Part shown: positions 52,827-62,445 of the stretch, in pieces
Layout of the letters: the number at the start of each line of letters is the position of its first letter
Numbering within the stretch: position 1 is the stretch's first letter
The notes under the pieces: generated by a model
The model's input: the letters and a program-made list of their open reading frames with translations, nothing else
What the model was told of the DNA's origin: nothing
Database searches by the model: none
DNA from: an uncultured Pseudomonas sp.
GTDB lineage: Bacteria; Pseudomonadota; Gammaproteobacteria; Pseudomonadales; Pseudomonadaceae
DNA: 64,000 bases
Direction of reading: 5' to 3'
Assembly (NCBI GenBank): GCA_943912755.1
Contig: CALTWF010000004.1
Location: forward strand, 1 to 64,000
Translations under genes and position numbers: made by a program

Positions 52827-52985
52827 ATCCGCAAGTAACCTAAGACCGCCCAAAACACGATAAGTTTCACAGTTAAATCAATAACTTAGAAATATGTGTG
52901 ACAGTCGTGCTACTCGTCGGATTTCAATTGTCAGCCTCATGCGCGGGACGCACGATCAGCCCCGTCATCCCCTTGAGGCTCTCGT

Positions 52986-53459
52986 ATGAAGTACTCCTCG
53001 ATTCTTCTGTTGTCCCTCAGCCTGCTCAGTGGCGCTGCCAGCGCAGGCGGCACCACCGAAGCCGGTATTGGCGGCGCATTGGGTGGGGTATTGGGTTCGG
53101 TGGTCGGCCAGTCGCTCGGTGGCAGCACCGGCTCGGCGATCGGCGCCGGTCTCGGTGGCGCGGCCGGTAGTGCGGTCGGTGCCGACAAGCGCAGCCGCGG
53201 CGAAGCGGCCATCGGTGGCGCCCTGGGCGCGGCTGGCGGCAACGTGGTGGGCCGCAGCATGGGCGGCAGCACCGGCAGCCTGATCGGCGCCGCTGCCGGC
53301 GGTGGCGCGGGCGGTGCGCTCGGCAACTACATGGGCAACAAGGCCGACGACGACGATCGCCGCTACCGCGATCGCGGCCGTGGCTACGACCGCCGCTATG
53401 CACACGACCGTGGTCACCACTACGGCCATCGCAAGCACAAGCGTCACTGGCGCGACTGA
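52986..53459 (+). CDS. Exported glycine-zipper protein
   Basis: A 157-residue envelope protein. The signal peptide (KYSSILLLSLSLLSGAASA) ends near residue 20. Residues 26-115 are a continuous glycine zipper with repeated G-x3-G spacing (GGALGGVLGSVVGQSLGG, GGALGAAGGNVVGRSMGGST), the type that inserts in or spans the outer membrane in OmpA-like/17-kDa-antigen proteins. The tail after DDDDRRYRDRG is strongly basic and His-rich (DRGHHYGHRKHKRHWRD). The start at 52986 lacks a strong ribosome site. Role unknown. Confidence 0.85.
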   Translation: MKYSSILLLSLSLLSGAASAGGTTEAGIGGALGGVLGSVVGQSLGGSTGSAIGAGLGGAAGSAVGADKRSRGEAAIGGALGAAGGNVVGRSMGGSTGSLIGAAAGGGAGGALGNYMGNKADDDDRRYRDRGRGYDRRYAHDRGHHYGHRKHKRHWRD

Positions 53460-53804
53460 TCCAGCGCCCCGCATTCCGCTCTCCCGGAGGGCGGAATGCG
53501 GGAAAGCCCCCACATTCCCTGTAACCAATGGCTTATCAAGCCAAACGCCATCACACCTTTGGCTTAAGCCATCCTCCTAGTCTTCCTGACTGCTCCTAAT
53601 CCTTCCCGGAAGCTGCCGGTGCGCGGCGCCTAAAGCGTTTCAGTCGACAATCCTGTCGGACTGGTCAGCGCACTCCCGTATCGTTTTGCCAAGACGCTTT
53701 TGTGACTGCCCGGTCGGCTTAAGGGGCGTCCCGATTTTGACGTCAAATCACTATCGCTACCATGCGAGGCCTTCAAAGAAGGACGGTGGGCGTAAGGGAT
53801 GCGA
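53460..53804. other. 345-bp control region before the chemosensory operon
   Basis: It begins with a strong hairpin, CCCGCATTCCGC / GCGGAATGCGGG (53467-53502, no T-run), that probably ends the glycine-zipper transcript. A small TCGACAATCCTGTCGGA hairpin lies near 53642. TTGACGTCAA (53737-53746), a perfect palindrome that could be a -35 box or operator, is followed 15 bases after TTGACG by TACCAT (53758-53763). No gene is seen. Confidence 0.55.
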
Positions 53805-54875
53805 ATGCACGTAGGAATCGGAACCGGGGTCATTCTGTGCATCGCCGCGATGTGGTCAGGGTTGCATTGGCTGAATATCGCCGGACTGCTGTCCATCATT
53901 GCCGCGGCGCTGTTCTGGGGGCCGCGCAAGGTCGCCGAACCCGTCGCCGTCGAACCCATTCCGCTCGAACCCCAGCCCCATGCCCTCGAACACCTGCTGC
54001 CGGTGGTCGTACCGTCCTGGACCGACAGCCTGCAACAGAGCCGCCGCCTGCTCGCCGACAACATCGGTGGCCTGCTCGACCGCTTCACCGATATCAGCCA
54101 GCGCCTCCAGGCCAGCCTCGACCAGAGTGACGACGTGCTCACCAGCGGCGGCCTCGGCGAGAACCTGCGCCAGGCCAACCAGCGCCTGCAGGGTGTGACC
54201 GAAGCCTTCGCCGCCGGCAGTCGCCGCCAGCAGGAGTTCCTGGGCACCATCGGCCACCTCGGTGGCTACACCGGCGAGCTTCAGCAGATGGCCCGCCACG
54301 TCCAGGAAATCGCCAGCCAGACCAACCTGCTGGCGCTCAATGCCGCCATCGAGGCGGCTCGCGCCGGCGAGTTCGGCCGCGGCTTCGCCGTGGTCGCCGA
54401 TGAAGTACGCAAGCTCTCCCGGCTGTCGGCGGAAACCGGCCAGTCGATGGACAGCAAGGTCGGCGAGATCAACCAGGCGATCCAGGCCAGCATCGAATCG
54501 GCCAACGAGCTGAACGCCGAAGAACAGCAAAACCTCGCCCGCCTGGAACAGGTGCTGGGCGAGGTGATCGACGGCCTGGGCAGCAACCTCGACGAACTCG
54601 ACAGCGCCTCGCGCAACCTTCAGGACAACGCCCGCTCGACCCAGGGCGATATCCACGCGGTGATGGTCGCCCTGCAGTTCCAGGACCGCGCCGACCAGAT
54701 GCTCGACCATCTTCAGATCGACCTGCAGCAGCTGCTCGAAGCCGTCGAGAGCCGCGACCAGCGCCTGCACGATGCCCAGGCCTGGCTAGCCCGCCTGCGC
54801 GAGCGCTTCACCACCAGCGAGGAGCGCGCCGGCCACAGCCAGGCCGCCACCGCCAGCGACGTCACCTTTTTCTAA
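53805..54875 (+). CDS. Receptor-like chemosensory protein without a periplasmic domain, with a CheZ-like motif
   Basis: A 356-residue protein (358 if the ATG at 53799 is used; AGGG spacing favours 53805). Two short membrane segments (residues about 5-38) are joined without a ligand-binding domain. A helical region then leads to an MCP-like tip (residues about 170-225; [35 protein letters not shown]). Near residue 290 is LQFQDRADQ, which contains D-x3-Q as in the active site of the CheY-P phosphatase CheZ. It is the first gene of the operon; cheY follows after 17 bp. It is much shorter than standard MCPs and lacks methylation-helix length. Confidence 0.85.
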   Translation: MHVGIGTGVILCIAAMWSGLHWLNIAGLLSIIAAALFWGPRKVAEPVAVEPIPLEPQPHALEHLLPVVVPSWTDSLQQSRRLLADNIGGLLDRFTDISQRLQASLDQSDDVLTSGGLGENLRQANQRLQGVTEAFAAGSRRQQEFLGTIGHLGGYTGELQQMARHVQEIASQTNLLALNAAIEAARAGEFGRGFAVVADEVRKLSRLSAETGQSMDSKVGEINQAIQASIESANELNAEEQQNLARLEQVLGEVIDGLGSNLDELDSASRNLQDNARSTQGDIHAVMVALQFQDRADQMLDHLQIDLQQLLEAVESRDQRLHDAQAWLARLRERFTTSEERAGHSQAATASDVTFF

Positions 54876-54892
54876 CTGCCGAGGGCCCTGAC

Positions 54893-55258
54893 ATGGCCAA
54901 GACCATCCTGATCGTCGACGACTCCGCCTCCATGCGCCAACTGGTGAAAATCAGCCTTGCCGGTGCCGGCCACCAGATCATCGAGGCCTGCGACGGCCGC
55001 GATGCGCTGAGCAAGCTGACCGGACAGAAGGTCAACCTGATCATCAGCGACGTGAACATGCCCAACCTCGACGGCATCGGCCTGGTCAAGGCGGTCAAGG
55101 CCAAGCCCGAATACCGCTTCACGCCGATCATGATGCTCACCACCGAGAGCGAGCAGGCGAAGAAGGCCGAAGGCCAGGCCGCCGGGGCCAAGGCCTGGAT
55201 CGTCAAGCCATTCCAGCCGCAGCAGCTGGTGGCCGCGGTCGAAAAGCTGATCGGCTGA
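54893..55258 (+). CDS. cheY: CheY-like response regulator
   Basis: A 121-residue stand-alone receiver domain. The acidic pocket is Asp9/Asp10, the phosphorylation site is Asp53 (ISDVNMP), with Thr83/84 and Lys105 (VKPF) completing the switch. It lacks an output domain, so it acts by binding a target; whether that is the flagellar motor is not known for this operon. The start at 54893 lies 17 bp after the receptor-like gene. Its stop overlaps the STAS gene start (TGATG). Confidence 0.95.
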   Translation: MAKTILIVDDSASMRQLVKISLAGAGHQIIEACDGRDALSKLTGQKVNLIISDVNMPNLDGIGLVKAVKAKPEYRFTPIMMLTTESEQAKKAEGQAAGAKAWIVKPFQPQQLVAAVEKLIG

Positions 55259-55581
55259 TGGCCAGCCTCACGCTGCATCCGGCCAGCGACCTGGAGCCTG
55301 CACGCTTGAGCATGCAGGGCGACCTGACCATCTACGAGGCGAGCGACACGCAGCAGACGCTGTTGACCCTGCTGGCGCAGGATCCGGGGCCCTGGGCCCT
55401 GGATCTCGGCGGCCTGGAGGAGATCGACAGCGCCGGCCTGCAAGTGCTGCTGTCGCTGCAAAAGACCCTGGCGCAGGGCGCGCAGGTCATCGACCTGTCT
55501 GCACCGGTCTGCGCGCTGGTGCAATTGCTGCGCCTCGAATCCCTGTATCCGGCCGCTGCCACGGGCGTCGGCGAGGAGTGA
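55258..55581 (+). CDS. STAS-domain protein (anti-sigma-antagonist-like)
   Basis: A 107-residue single STAS domain. The core is LARQ-independent: GDLTIYEASDTQQTLLTLLA, then LDLGGLEEIDSAGLQVLLSL, with D-S-A-G at the position where anti-sigma-factor antagonists carry the phosphorylatable serine. It is translated from an ATG overlapping the cheY stop, 3 bp before cheA, and so is an integral part of the operon. No anti-sigma kinase or sigma factor gene is visible, so it may act as a scaffold or a partner of CheA or CheY. Role inferred only from the fold. Confidence 0.87.
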   Translation: MASLTLHPASDLEPARLSMQGDLTIYEASDTQQTLLTLLAQDPGPWALDLGGLEEIDSAGLQVLLSLQKTLAQGAQVIDLSAPVCALVQLLRLESLYPAAATGVGEE

Positions 55582-55584
55582 GCG

Positions 55585-57630
55585 ATGTTCGATAGCGATC
55601 AGTGGATGCAACTGCTGGAAGGCTTTCTCGAAGAGGCCCGCGACCTGCTCAAGGAGGCCGAGGACAACCTGCTGCGCCTGGAGCAGGGCAGCGCTGACGC
55701 CGAGGCGATCAACGCGCTGTTTCGCGCGGTGCATACCCTCAAGGGCTCGGCGGGGATCTTCTCGCTGGAGCCGCTGGTGGCCCTGGCCCATCAACTGGAA
55801 AACCAGCTGATGGGCGTGCGTGACGGCCAGCGCCAACTGACCCCGCCGCTGGTGTCGCTGATGTTGCAGTGCATGGACGAACTCAACGGCATGGTCGAAA
55901 GCATCGACCCGCAGCACGGCACCCTGGCGCCGCATACGCCGCGCCAGCAGGAGTTGCTGCTGGCCCTTGGCGGCACGCTGGCGGCGGGTGGCGAGGCACT
56001 TGTGCCAGGGCCTGCCGAGGCCGGCGAAATCAACGAGTGGTATCTGTCGATCCGCTTCGACAACGAACTGCTGCGCAACGGTTTCGAGCCCAGCAGCTTC
56101 CTGCGCTATCTGGACCGGCTGGGCCGCATCGAGTCGCTGCAGACCCTGGCCTGGGCCGTGCCGGACCTGCACGGGCTCGACGCCGAGGCCTGCTACCTGG
56201 GCTACGAGCTGACCCTGCGCAGCGCCGCCAGCCGTGAAGAACTGCTGGATGTCTTCGCCCTTGCCGAAGACTTCTGCACCCTGCGCCTGCAACTGCGGGA
56301 GGAGGCCGACGCGCCTGGGCCGGCCACTGCCAGCCCTGAAACGCAAACGTTGGCGGCCCTGCCGCAGGCGCCCGTCGTGGCCGCGCCGGCGGCGCCCGGC
56401 GAAGCGCGCAACGGCAGCGGCAGCAGCATGGTCAAGGTCGCCGCGCACAAGCTCGACGAGCTGATCAACCTGGTCGGCGAACTGGTCATCAGTACCGCCG
56501 GCGCCCAGATGCAATCGCTGCGCAGCGGCTCCTCCGCGTGCATCGAAAGCGTCCAGGCCGTGCAGCAACACGTCGAGCAGATCCGCGAGCTGGCGCTGAA
56601 GCTGCGCATGGTGGAAATCGGCGAGACCTTCAACCGCTTCCATCGCGTGGTCCGCGATGTCAGCCAGGGCTTGAACAAGCAGATCCAGCTCAGCCTGTCC
56701 GGCAGCGAGACCGAGCTGGACAAGACCCTGATCGACCGCATCGCCGATCCGCTGGTGCACCTGGTGCGCAACGCCATCGACCATGGCATCGAACCGCCGG
56801 ACGAGCGCCGCGCCGCCGGCAAGCCGGAGCAGGGCAACCTGCGCCTGAATGCCTATCACGACTCGGGCATGATCGTCCTCGAAGTCAGTGACGACGGGCG
56901 CGGCCTGAACACCGAGCGCATCCGCGAAAAGGCCATTGCCCGCGGCATGCTCGATGCCGATGCGCAGATCAGCGAGCAGGATGTCCACCTGCTGATCTTC
57001 GAGCCCGGCTTCTCCACCGCCGAGGCGGTGTCCAACCTGTCCGGGCGCGGCGTCGGCATGGACGTGGTGCGCAGCGCCATCGACGAGCTGCGCGGGATCA
57101 TCGAGATCGAATCCCGGCCGGGGCAGGGCTGCACCTTCCGCATCCGCCTGCCGCTGACCCTGGCGATCATCGATGGCTTCCTGGTCAGCGTCGGCGGCGA
57201 TCACTTCGTGATTCCGCTGGACATGGTCACCGAGTGCATGGAAGAGCGCGCCGATGCCCTGGATGCTAGCGGCCACCTCAACCTGCGCGGCAAACCGTTG
57301 CCGAGCGTCGACCTGGGCCGGCATTTCGGCCTGCGCGGCGACCCCCGCGCGCGACGCAATATCGTCGTGGTCAGCCAGGGCCGGCAGCAGGCCGGGCTGA
57401 TCGTCGAGCACCTGCTGGGCGAGCTGCAGACCGTGATCAAGCCGCTCGGGCAGATGTTCCAGCACCTTTCCGGCATCAGCGGCTCGACCATCCTCGGCTC
57501 CGGCCAGGTGGCGCTGATCCTCGATATCCCCAGCCTGTTCCGCCAGTTGCAGCAGCGCGCGGAAAGCGAACCCCGTTTGGCCACCCCCTTGAACATGCCT
57601 AGCCCTCTTGGAGAGTCACCATGCAAATGA
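55585..57630 (+). CDS. cheA: Chemosensory histidine kinase CheA
   Basis: A 681-residue CheA. The P1 Hpt domain has the phospho-His50 ([10 protein letters not shown]). A P2-like region (about residues 150-245) and a Pro/Ala linker are followed by P3 dimerisation (about 280-350), the P4 kinase with N box [15 protein letters not shown]1 DDGRG and F/G2 boxes ([20 protein letters not shown]), and the P5 CheW-like domain (from about residue 535). A single Hpt is present and no receiver is fused. The start at 55585 has GAGGAG. Its last 10 bp overlap the following MCP gene. Confidence 0.96.
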   Translation: MFDSDQWMQLLEGFLEEARDLLKEAEDNLLRLEQGSADAEAINALFRAVHTLKGSAGIFSLEPLVALAHQLENQLMGVRDGQRQLTPPLVSLMLQCMDELNGMVESIDPQHGTLAPHTPRQQELLLALGGTLAAGGEALVPGPAEAGEINEWYLSIRFDNELLRNGFEPSSFLRYLDRLGRIESLQTLAWAVPDLHGLDAEACYLGYELTLRSAASREELLDVFALAEDFCTLRLQLREEADAPGPATASPETQTLAALPQAPVVAAPAAPGEARNGSGSSMVKVAAHKLDELINLVGELVISTAGAQMQSLRSGSSACIESVQAVQQHVEQIRELALKLRMVEIGETFNRFHRVVRDVSQGLNKQIQLSLSGSETELDKTLIDRIADPLVHLVRNAIDHGIEPPDERRAAGKPEQGNLRLNAYHDSGMIVLEVSDDGRGLNTERIREKAIARGMLDADAQISEQDVHLLIFEPGFSTAEAVSNLSGRGVGMDVVRSAIDELRGIIEIESRPGQGCTFRIRLPLTLAIIDGFLVSVGGDHFVIPLDMVTECMEERADALDASGHLNLRGKPLPSVDLGRHFGLRGDPRARRNIVVVSQGRQQAGLIVEHLLGELQTVIKPLGQMFQHLSGISGSTILGSGQVALILDIPSLFRQLQQRAESEPRLATPLNMPSPLGESPCK

Positions 57631-59240
57631 TCAGCAACATGAAGATAGGCGTGCGCCTGACCCTGGGCTTCTTGCTGGTGGTGGTGCTGACCGCCGTCAT
57701 CGGCTTCATCGGCATCCGCAACCTGAGCCAGGTCAACGACCTCTCCGACCGCATGTTCGACGTCGACGTGACCGGCCTGTCGACCTTGCAGGAGGCCAAT
57801 ATCCAGCTGCTCACCGCCAACCGCGCGGTGCGCGCCAGCCTGATGGCGACCACTGTCGAGGCCCGTGACGAATCCGCCGCGGTCGGCCGCGCCGCCATGG
57901 ACAAGACCCGCGAGCTGCTGACCCGCTCCAAGGAATACTTCATGACCCGCGAGGGCAAGGCCCAGGTCGAGGCCATCGAGGCGCCGCTGCAGGAGTACAT
58001 CGCTGCCGCCAACCTGATGCTCGACACCCACAAGCAATCCGGCGAGCTGCAAACCATGACCGCCGCCCTGGCGCTGATGCCGCGCAACACCGCGGCGGCC
58101 AATGAAGTCGACCGCCTGCTGGGCATCGCCAGCGACGCCAAGCAGGCCCGGGCCGGCGAGGCCAATGCGTCGATCACCGCGATCGCCGAAAGCTCGCGCA
58201 CCCAGATGATCATCCTGGTCGTTGCCGCGACCCTGCTCGGTATGCTGGTCGGCGTGCTGGTCACCCGCAGCATCACCCGCCCGCTGGCCGGCGCGGTACA
58301 GGCCGCCGACCGCATGGCCTCCGGTGACCTCAGCCAGGACCTGGTGGTCGATCGCAAGGACGAGACCGGCCGCCTGCTCGGCGCCATGCAGAACATGACC
58401 GAGCGCCTGCGCAGCATCCTCGGCGATGTGCGCAGCTCCGCCGACGCGCTGTCCTCGGCCTCCGAGCAGGTCAGCTCGACCTCGCAATCGCTGAGCCAGG
58501 CCGCCAACGAACAGGCCGCCAGCGTCGAACAGACCAGCGCCTCGGTGGAAGAAATGTCCGCCTCCATCGCGCAGAACACCGAAAGCGCCAAGATCACCGA
58601 CGGTATTGCCGGCAAGGCCGCCAACGACGCGGTACAGGGCGGCAGCGCGGTGGGCGACACGGTGCTGGCGATGAAACAGATCGCCGACAAGATCGGCATC
58701 ATTGACGACATCGCCTACCAGACCAACCTGCTGGCGCTCAACGCGGCTATCGAAGCGGCCCGTGCTGGCGATCACGGCAAGGGCTTCGCGGTGGTCGCGG
58801 CGGAAGTGCGCAAGCTGGCCGAACGCAGCCAGGTCGCGGCCCAGGAGATCGGCCAGGTGGCATCGAGCAGCGTGCAACTGGCCGAGCAGGCCGGGCAATT
58901 GCTCGGCGAAATCGTGCCGAACATCCAGCGCACCTCCGACCTGGTCCAGGAAATCACCGCCGCCTCCCAGGAACAGAGCAGCGCTGCCGGGCAGATCAAT
59001 ATCGCCATGGGCCAGATGAACCAGATCACCCAGCAGAACGCCTCGGCGTCGGAGGAACTGGCGGCCACCGCGGAAGAAATGAACGCCCAGGCCAGCCAGC
59101 TTCAGGAACTGATCGGCTATTTCCGCTTCGAACAAGGCAGCACCGCCGTGCGCCATCCGCGCGGCGACAGCCTGCCGGCCCCGGTACGCCCCGGGCCGAA
59201 GGCGCTGATCGATGAAGGCCAGTTCGTCAGCTTCACTTGA
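57621..59240 (+). CDS. Methyl-accepting chemotaxis protein with periplasmic four-helix-bundle-like domain
   Basis: A 539-residue receptor: TM1 at about 12-32, a 160-residue periplasmic helical domain, TM2 at about 196-215, HAMP at about 216-268, then the signalling domain with the tip [20 protein letters not shown] (361-380) and flanking methylation helices rich in E/Q. The C-terminus lacks a CheR-tethering pentapeptide. The ligand is unknown; the periplasmic domain resembles 4HB_MCP modules that bind small organic acids or amino acids. It starts inside the cheA end and is followed after 11 bp by cheW. Confidence 0.93.
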   Translation: MQMISNMKIGVRLTLGFLLVVVLTAVIGFIGIRNLSQVNDLSDRMFDVDVTGLSTLQEANIQLLTANRAVRASLMATTVEARDESAAVGRAAMDKTRELLTRSKEYFMTREGKAQVEAIEAPLQEYIAAANLMLDTHKQSGELQTMTAALALMPRNTAAANEVDRLLGIASDAKQARAGEANASITAIAESSRTQMIILVVAATLLGMLVGVLVTRSITRPLAGAVQAADRMASGDLSQDLVVDRKDETGRLLGAMQNMTERLRSILGDVRSSADALSSASEQVSSTSQSLSQAANEQAASVEQTSASVEEMSASIAQNTESAKITDGIAGKAANDAVQGGSAVGDTVLAMKQIADKIGIIDDIAYQTNLLALNAAIEAARAGDHGKGFAVVAAEVRKLAERSQVAAQEIGQVASSSVQLAEQAGQLLGEIVPNIQRTSDLVQEITAASQEQSSAAGQINIAMGQMNQITQQNASASEELAATAEEMNAQASQLQELIGYFRFEQGSTAVRHPRGDSLPAPVRPGPKALIDEGQFVSFT

Positions 59241-59251
59241 GCGAGGTGCCC

Positions 59252-59755
59252 ATGAGCCAGCCGCAACGAATCGAGGCGCAAGTCGACGCCATCCAGCACC
59301 TGAGCTTTCGCGTGCGCGAGGCCGGTTATGCGCTGCCCATCGCGCTGGTGCGCGAGATCATCGAGTACGCCGAGGTCACCCGGGTGCCGATGATGCCGGC
59401 CTATATCCACGGCGTGATCAACCTGCGCGGTAACGTGGTGCCGGTGCTCGACCTGGCCGCGCGCTTCGGCCTGAGCCTGACCGAGCCGGGCAAGCGCACC
59501 TGCATCGTGATTATCGAGCTGTCCCTGGCCGATGGCCTGCAGCGCATCGGCCTGGTGGTCGACGAGGTCGACGAGGTGCTGGAGATCGACCCGCGCCAGG
59601 TCATGCCGGCGCCGGCCTTCGGCACCGCGATCCGCTCCGACTTCATCGCGGGCATGGCCCAGCAGGCCCAGGAATTCCTGATCATTCTCAACATGCTGCA
59701 AGTGCTGTCGCTGGACGATATCCGTCACCTCAGCCAGGCCTCGAAGGTCCACTGA
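59252..59755 (+). CDS. cheW: CheW-type adaptor
   Basis: A 167-residue single CheW domain that couples receptors to CheA. Core elements are LSFRVREAGYALPIALVREI, then MMPAYIHGVINLRGNVVPVL, DLAARFGL and VDEVLEI. The ATG at 59252 was chosen for its GAGG site. The gene is spaced 1 bp from cheR, again indicating tight coupling. Confidence 0.95.
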   Translation: MSQPQRIEAQVDAIQHLSFRVREAGYALPIALVREIIEYAEVTRVPMMPAYIHGVINLRGNVVPVLDLAARFGLSLTEPGKRTCIVIIELSLADGLQRIGLVVDEVDEVLEIDPRQVMPAPAFGTAIRSDFIAGMAQQAQEFLIILNMLQVLSLDDIRHLSQASKVH

Positions 59756-59756
59756 A

Positions 59757-60569
59757 ATGTCCGCCATGCCCTCGTTGCCGGTGCTCGGCGAACAGAACTT
59801 TCGCCAGTTGCAGCAACTGATGCGCGATGCCTCCGGCATCCACCTGTCGAACAACAAGCGCTCGCTGGTGGCCGGGCGCTTGTTGAAGCGCCTGCGCCAC
59901 CTGCAGATCGACAACTACGACGAGTACCTCAACTGCCTGGCCTACCCGCAGTACGCCCGCGAGCGGCGCCTGGTGGTAGACCTGCTGACCACCAACGAAA
60001 CCTACTTCTTCCGCGAGTACGCCCATTTCGAGTTTCTTGGCCAGTGGCTGAGCAAGCGCGGCGGGCCGCTGCGCCTGTGGAGCGCGGCCTGTTCGTCGGG
60101 AGAAGAGCCCTACAGCCTGGCGATGACCGCCGCCGAGCACGCGCGCGGCAACGAATGGTCGATCCTCGCCAGCGACCTCAGCCAGAGCATGCTGGAGCTG
60201 GCCGAACAGGGCATCTACGACATGGCCCAGGCGCGCTACTTTCCCGAGGGCTGGCTGCATCGCCATTGCCTGTGCGGGATCGAGGACATGCACGGGCGCA
60301 TGCGCGTGCAGGGCTGGCTGCGCAACAAGGTGCAGCTGCGCGAGATCAACGTGGTCCAGCCGATGCCGGAAAGCCTCGGCCAGTTCGATGTGATCTTCCT
60401 GCGCAACCTGCTGATCTACTTCGACACCCAGCAAAAGCAGCGCATCGTGCGCAACCTGGTCGAGCGCTTGCGCCCGGGCGGCCTGCTGTTCATCGGCCAT
60501 GCCGAAAGTATCCATGGCTTCGACCTGCCGCTGCGCCCGGTGCGGCCCTCGGTGTTCGAGCGCTTATGA
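59757..60569 (+). CDS. cheR: Chemoreceptor methyltransferase CheR
   Basis: A 270-residue SAM-dependent methyltransferase that adds methyl groups to receptor glutamates. The N-terminal helical domain ([20 protein letters not shown]) is followed by the SAM fold with [20 protein letters not shown] (about residues 103-122) and [11 protein letters not shown]. No TPR is fused. The receptor encoded nearby has no pentapeptide tether, so methylation would be by direct docking. Its TGA overlaps the cheB ATG (ATGA). Confidence 0.95.
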   Translation: MSAMPSLPVLGEQNFRQLQQLMRDASGIHLSNNKRSLVAGRLLKRLRHLQIDNYDEYLNCLAYPQYARERRLVVDLLTTNETYFFREYAHFEFLGQWLSKRGGPLRLWSAACSSGEEPYSLAMTAAEHARGNEWSILASDLSQSMLELAEQGIYDMAQARYFPEGWLHRHCLCGIEDMHGRMRVQGWLRNKVQLREINVVQPMPESLGQFDVIFLRNLLIYFDTQQKQRIVRNLVERLRPGGLLFIGHAESIHGFDLPLRPVRPSVFERL

Positions 60570-61633
60570 TCGAGCGTTCCACTCCCATCCGCGTATTCAT
60601 CGTCGACGACTCGGCCCTGGTCCGCCAGGTGCTCGGGCAGTACCTCGGCAATCATCCCGGCATCCAGGTGGTCGGCATGGCCGCCGACCCGCTCTATGCC
60701 ATCGACAAGATGCGCCGCGACTGGCCCGACGTGCTGGTGCTCGACGTGGAGATGCCGCGCATGGACGGCCTGACCTTCCTGCGCCAGATCATGGCCGAGC
60801 GGCCGACACCGACCATCATCTGCTCGACCCTGACCGAGGCCGGCAATGACCTCAATGTCCAGGCCCTGGCCGCGGGCGCGGTGGGGGTCTTCACCAAAGC
60901 CAGGCTGGGCCTCAAGCAGAGCCTGGAGAATATCGCCGGCAACCTGGTGCGCTGCATCGAGGAAGCGGCGAAAACCCGGCCAGTGGCCCGGCATGCCTTG
61001 CCCTCGGCGGAAAAAAAAGACCTGCCGCCCGGCCCGGCGCTGCGCCAAACCACCGATCGAATCGTTACACTTGGCTGCTCGACCGGCGGTACCCAGGCGC
61101 TGGAGTTCGTCCTGCGGCAATTGCCGCCCGACTGTCCCGGCCTGGTCATCGTTCAGCACATGCCGGAGAAGTTCACCGCCGACTTCGCGCGCCGTCTCAA
61201 TGGCCTGTGCCAGATCGAAGTGCGCGAGGCCAGGCATCTGGATCGCGTGCACACCGGGCTCGCACTGCTGGCGCCCGGTGGCCTGCACATGCAGCTCAAG
61301 CGCAGTGGTGCCCACTACCTGGTCGAAGTGCTCGACGGCCCCGCCGTCAACCGGCACAAGCCCTCGGTCGATGTCCTGTTCCGTTCCGCCGCCCGCCATG
61401 CCGGCAGCAATGCCCTGGGCATCATCATGACCGGCATGGGTGACGACGGAGCCCGTGGCCTGCTGGCCATGCGCGAACAGGGTGCCAGCACCGTGGCCCA
61501 GGACGAGGCCAGCTGCGTGGTGTTCGGCATGCCCAAGGAAGCCATTCGCCTCGGTGCGGCCCAGTCCATCGAGCCGCTCAATCGCATGCCGGTGCTGATC
61601 AACCAGTTCGGCGTCAGTGCCCGCAATGGCTGA
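60566..61633 (+). CDS. cheB: Chemoreceptor methylesterase/deamidase CheB
   Basis: A 355-residue CheB. The receiver (residues 1-120) has the phospho-Asp in [11 protein letters not shown]. The linker (about 125-165) is followed by the esterase domain with Ser in GCSTGGT, His in QHMPEKFT and Asp in GMGDDGARG, the complete catalytic triad. It counteracts CheR in adaptation. The start at 60566 overlaps cheR by 4 bp and gives the usual family length. It is the last of the chemosensory genes proper; a LuxR-type regulator follows 154 bp later. Confidence 0.95.
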   Translation: MIERSTPIRVFIVDDSALVRQVLGQYLGNHPGIQVVGMAADPLYAIDKMRRDWPDVLVLDVEMPRMDGLTFLRQIMAERPTPTIICSTLTEAGNDLNVQALAAGAVGVFTKARLGLKQSLENIAGNLVRCIEEAAKTRPVARHALPSAEKKDLPPGPALRQTTDRIVTLGCSTGGTQALEFVLRQLPPDCPGLVIVQHMPEKFTADFARRLNGLCQIEVREARHLDRVHTGLALLAPGGLHMQLKRSGAHYLVEVLDGPAVNRHKPSVDVLFRSAARHAGSNALGIIMTGMGDDGARGLLAMREQGASTVAQDEASCVVFGMPKEAIRLGAAQSIEPLNRMPVLINQFGVSARNG

Positions 61634-61657
61634 GCATTCCCGTTCCATCCTTCATGA

Positions 61658-61690
61658 CCGCCCCGCGGGCGCTACCGCCGGGCGGTGCGC
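61658..61690. other. GC-rich hairpin after cheB
   Basis: ACCGCCC pairs with GGGCGGT around a 16-base loop that can itself pair in part. No T-run. It may be a weak transcription end between cheB and the LuxR-type gene. Confidence 0.4.
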
Positions 61691-61787
61691 GACGTCCGGG
61701 CGGCAGTTCAACTCAAGGGAGCAATAAAGCGCAGCGACGATTTGTCTTCACCCCAACGTCCAACCTACGCGACACAGGCTCAAACCT

Positions 61788-62444
61788 ATGCTTTGCCGTT
61801 TACTGATAGCCGACGACTCGCCCCTGTTCCGCGCAGGCCTGCGAGCGTTGCTCGAACAAAAACAAGAATATGCCGTGGTCGGCGAAGCGGGCGATACGGT
61901 GACCACCGTGGAGCTGGCCGAGACGCTCAAGCCCGACATCATCGTGCTGGATATCGCCCTCGGCACGCTGACCGGCGAAGAGCTGCTGCGCGAGCTGTAC
62001 CTGCGGGTGCCGGCCTGCACGGTGTTGATGCTGTCGTCACGCTCGGAGCTGGAGTTCGTCATGCACTGCCTGCAGCAGGGCGCCCATGGCTTCCTGCTCA
62101 AGAGCGCGACGGTGCAGGAGCTGGAGCTGGCCTTGCAGTCGCTGCGCGGGGGCGGGCAGTACCTGTCGTCGGCGGTGCTGCCGCTGGTGATCGGCCAGGC
62201 GGTGAAGCAGAACCGCCGGCGCCCGCAGGTCAGTGCGGCGATGCAGCTCACTGCGCGGCAAATGGAAATCCTGCGGTTGATCGCCCGTGGCGAGTCGACC
62301 CGCTCCATCGCCGACGGCCTGGGCCTGAGCGTCAAGACCGTCGAGGCGCACCGCTCGCAGATCATGCACCGCCTGCAGATTCACGACGTGCCGGGGCTGG
62401 TGCTGTTTGCCGTGCGCGAGGGAATCATTCGGCTCAACGACTGA
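61788..62444 (+). CDS. NarL/LuxR-family response regulator
   Basis: A 218-residue two-domain regulator. The receiver (residues 1-120) has the acidic pair in IADDSP and the phospho-Asp in IIVLDIALG; the C-terminal LuxR helix-turn-helix reads LTARQMEILRLIARGESTRS, IADGLGLSVKTVEAHRSQIM. It has no adjacent histidine kinase gene. Its position after cheB raises the possibility that CheA or CheB partners feed it, but the 154-bp gap with a hairpin allows separate control. The start at 61788 gives a normal length. Confidence 0.92.
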   Translation: MLCRLLIADDSPLFRAGLRALLEQKQEYAVVGEAGDTVTTVELAETLKPDIIVLDIALGTLTGEELLRELYLRVPACTVLMLSSRSELEFVMHCLQQGAHGFLLKSATVQELELALQSLRGGGQYLSSAVLPLVIGQAVKQNRRRPQVSAAMQLTARQMEILRLIARGESTRSIADGLGLSVKTVEAHRSQIMHRLQIHDVPGLVLFAVREGIIRLND

Positions 62445-62445
62445 T

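Larger units (their letters stand above)
52415..52985. other. Gene-poor stretch (570 bp) with a gene remnant and a lone terminator
   Basis: No intact gene is convincing here. It holds a GC-rich frame fragment at 52505-52606 (minus strand, listed separately) and a leftward terminator at 52793. The rest, notably 52607-52790 and 52827-52960, is lower in GC than the flanks, with no clear element. Confidence 0.6.

Noticed and set aside
52670..52870. 66-residue leftward frame in the gene-poor stretch
   Set aside because: It contains the terminator stem inside the frame, has no ribosome site and no recognisable domain.
54862..59156. Very long leftward open frames opposite cheA and the MCP gene
   Set aside because: The chemosensory genes on the plus strand have complete catalytic motifs; the antisense frames contain none.
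60044..60565. Extended CheB N-terminus inside cheR
   Set aside because: The extension lies in another frame of cheR. The ATG at 60566 gives the usual CheB length and an ATGA overlap.
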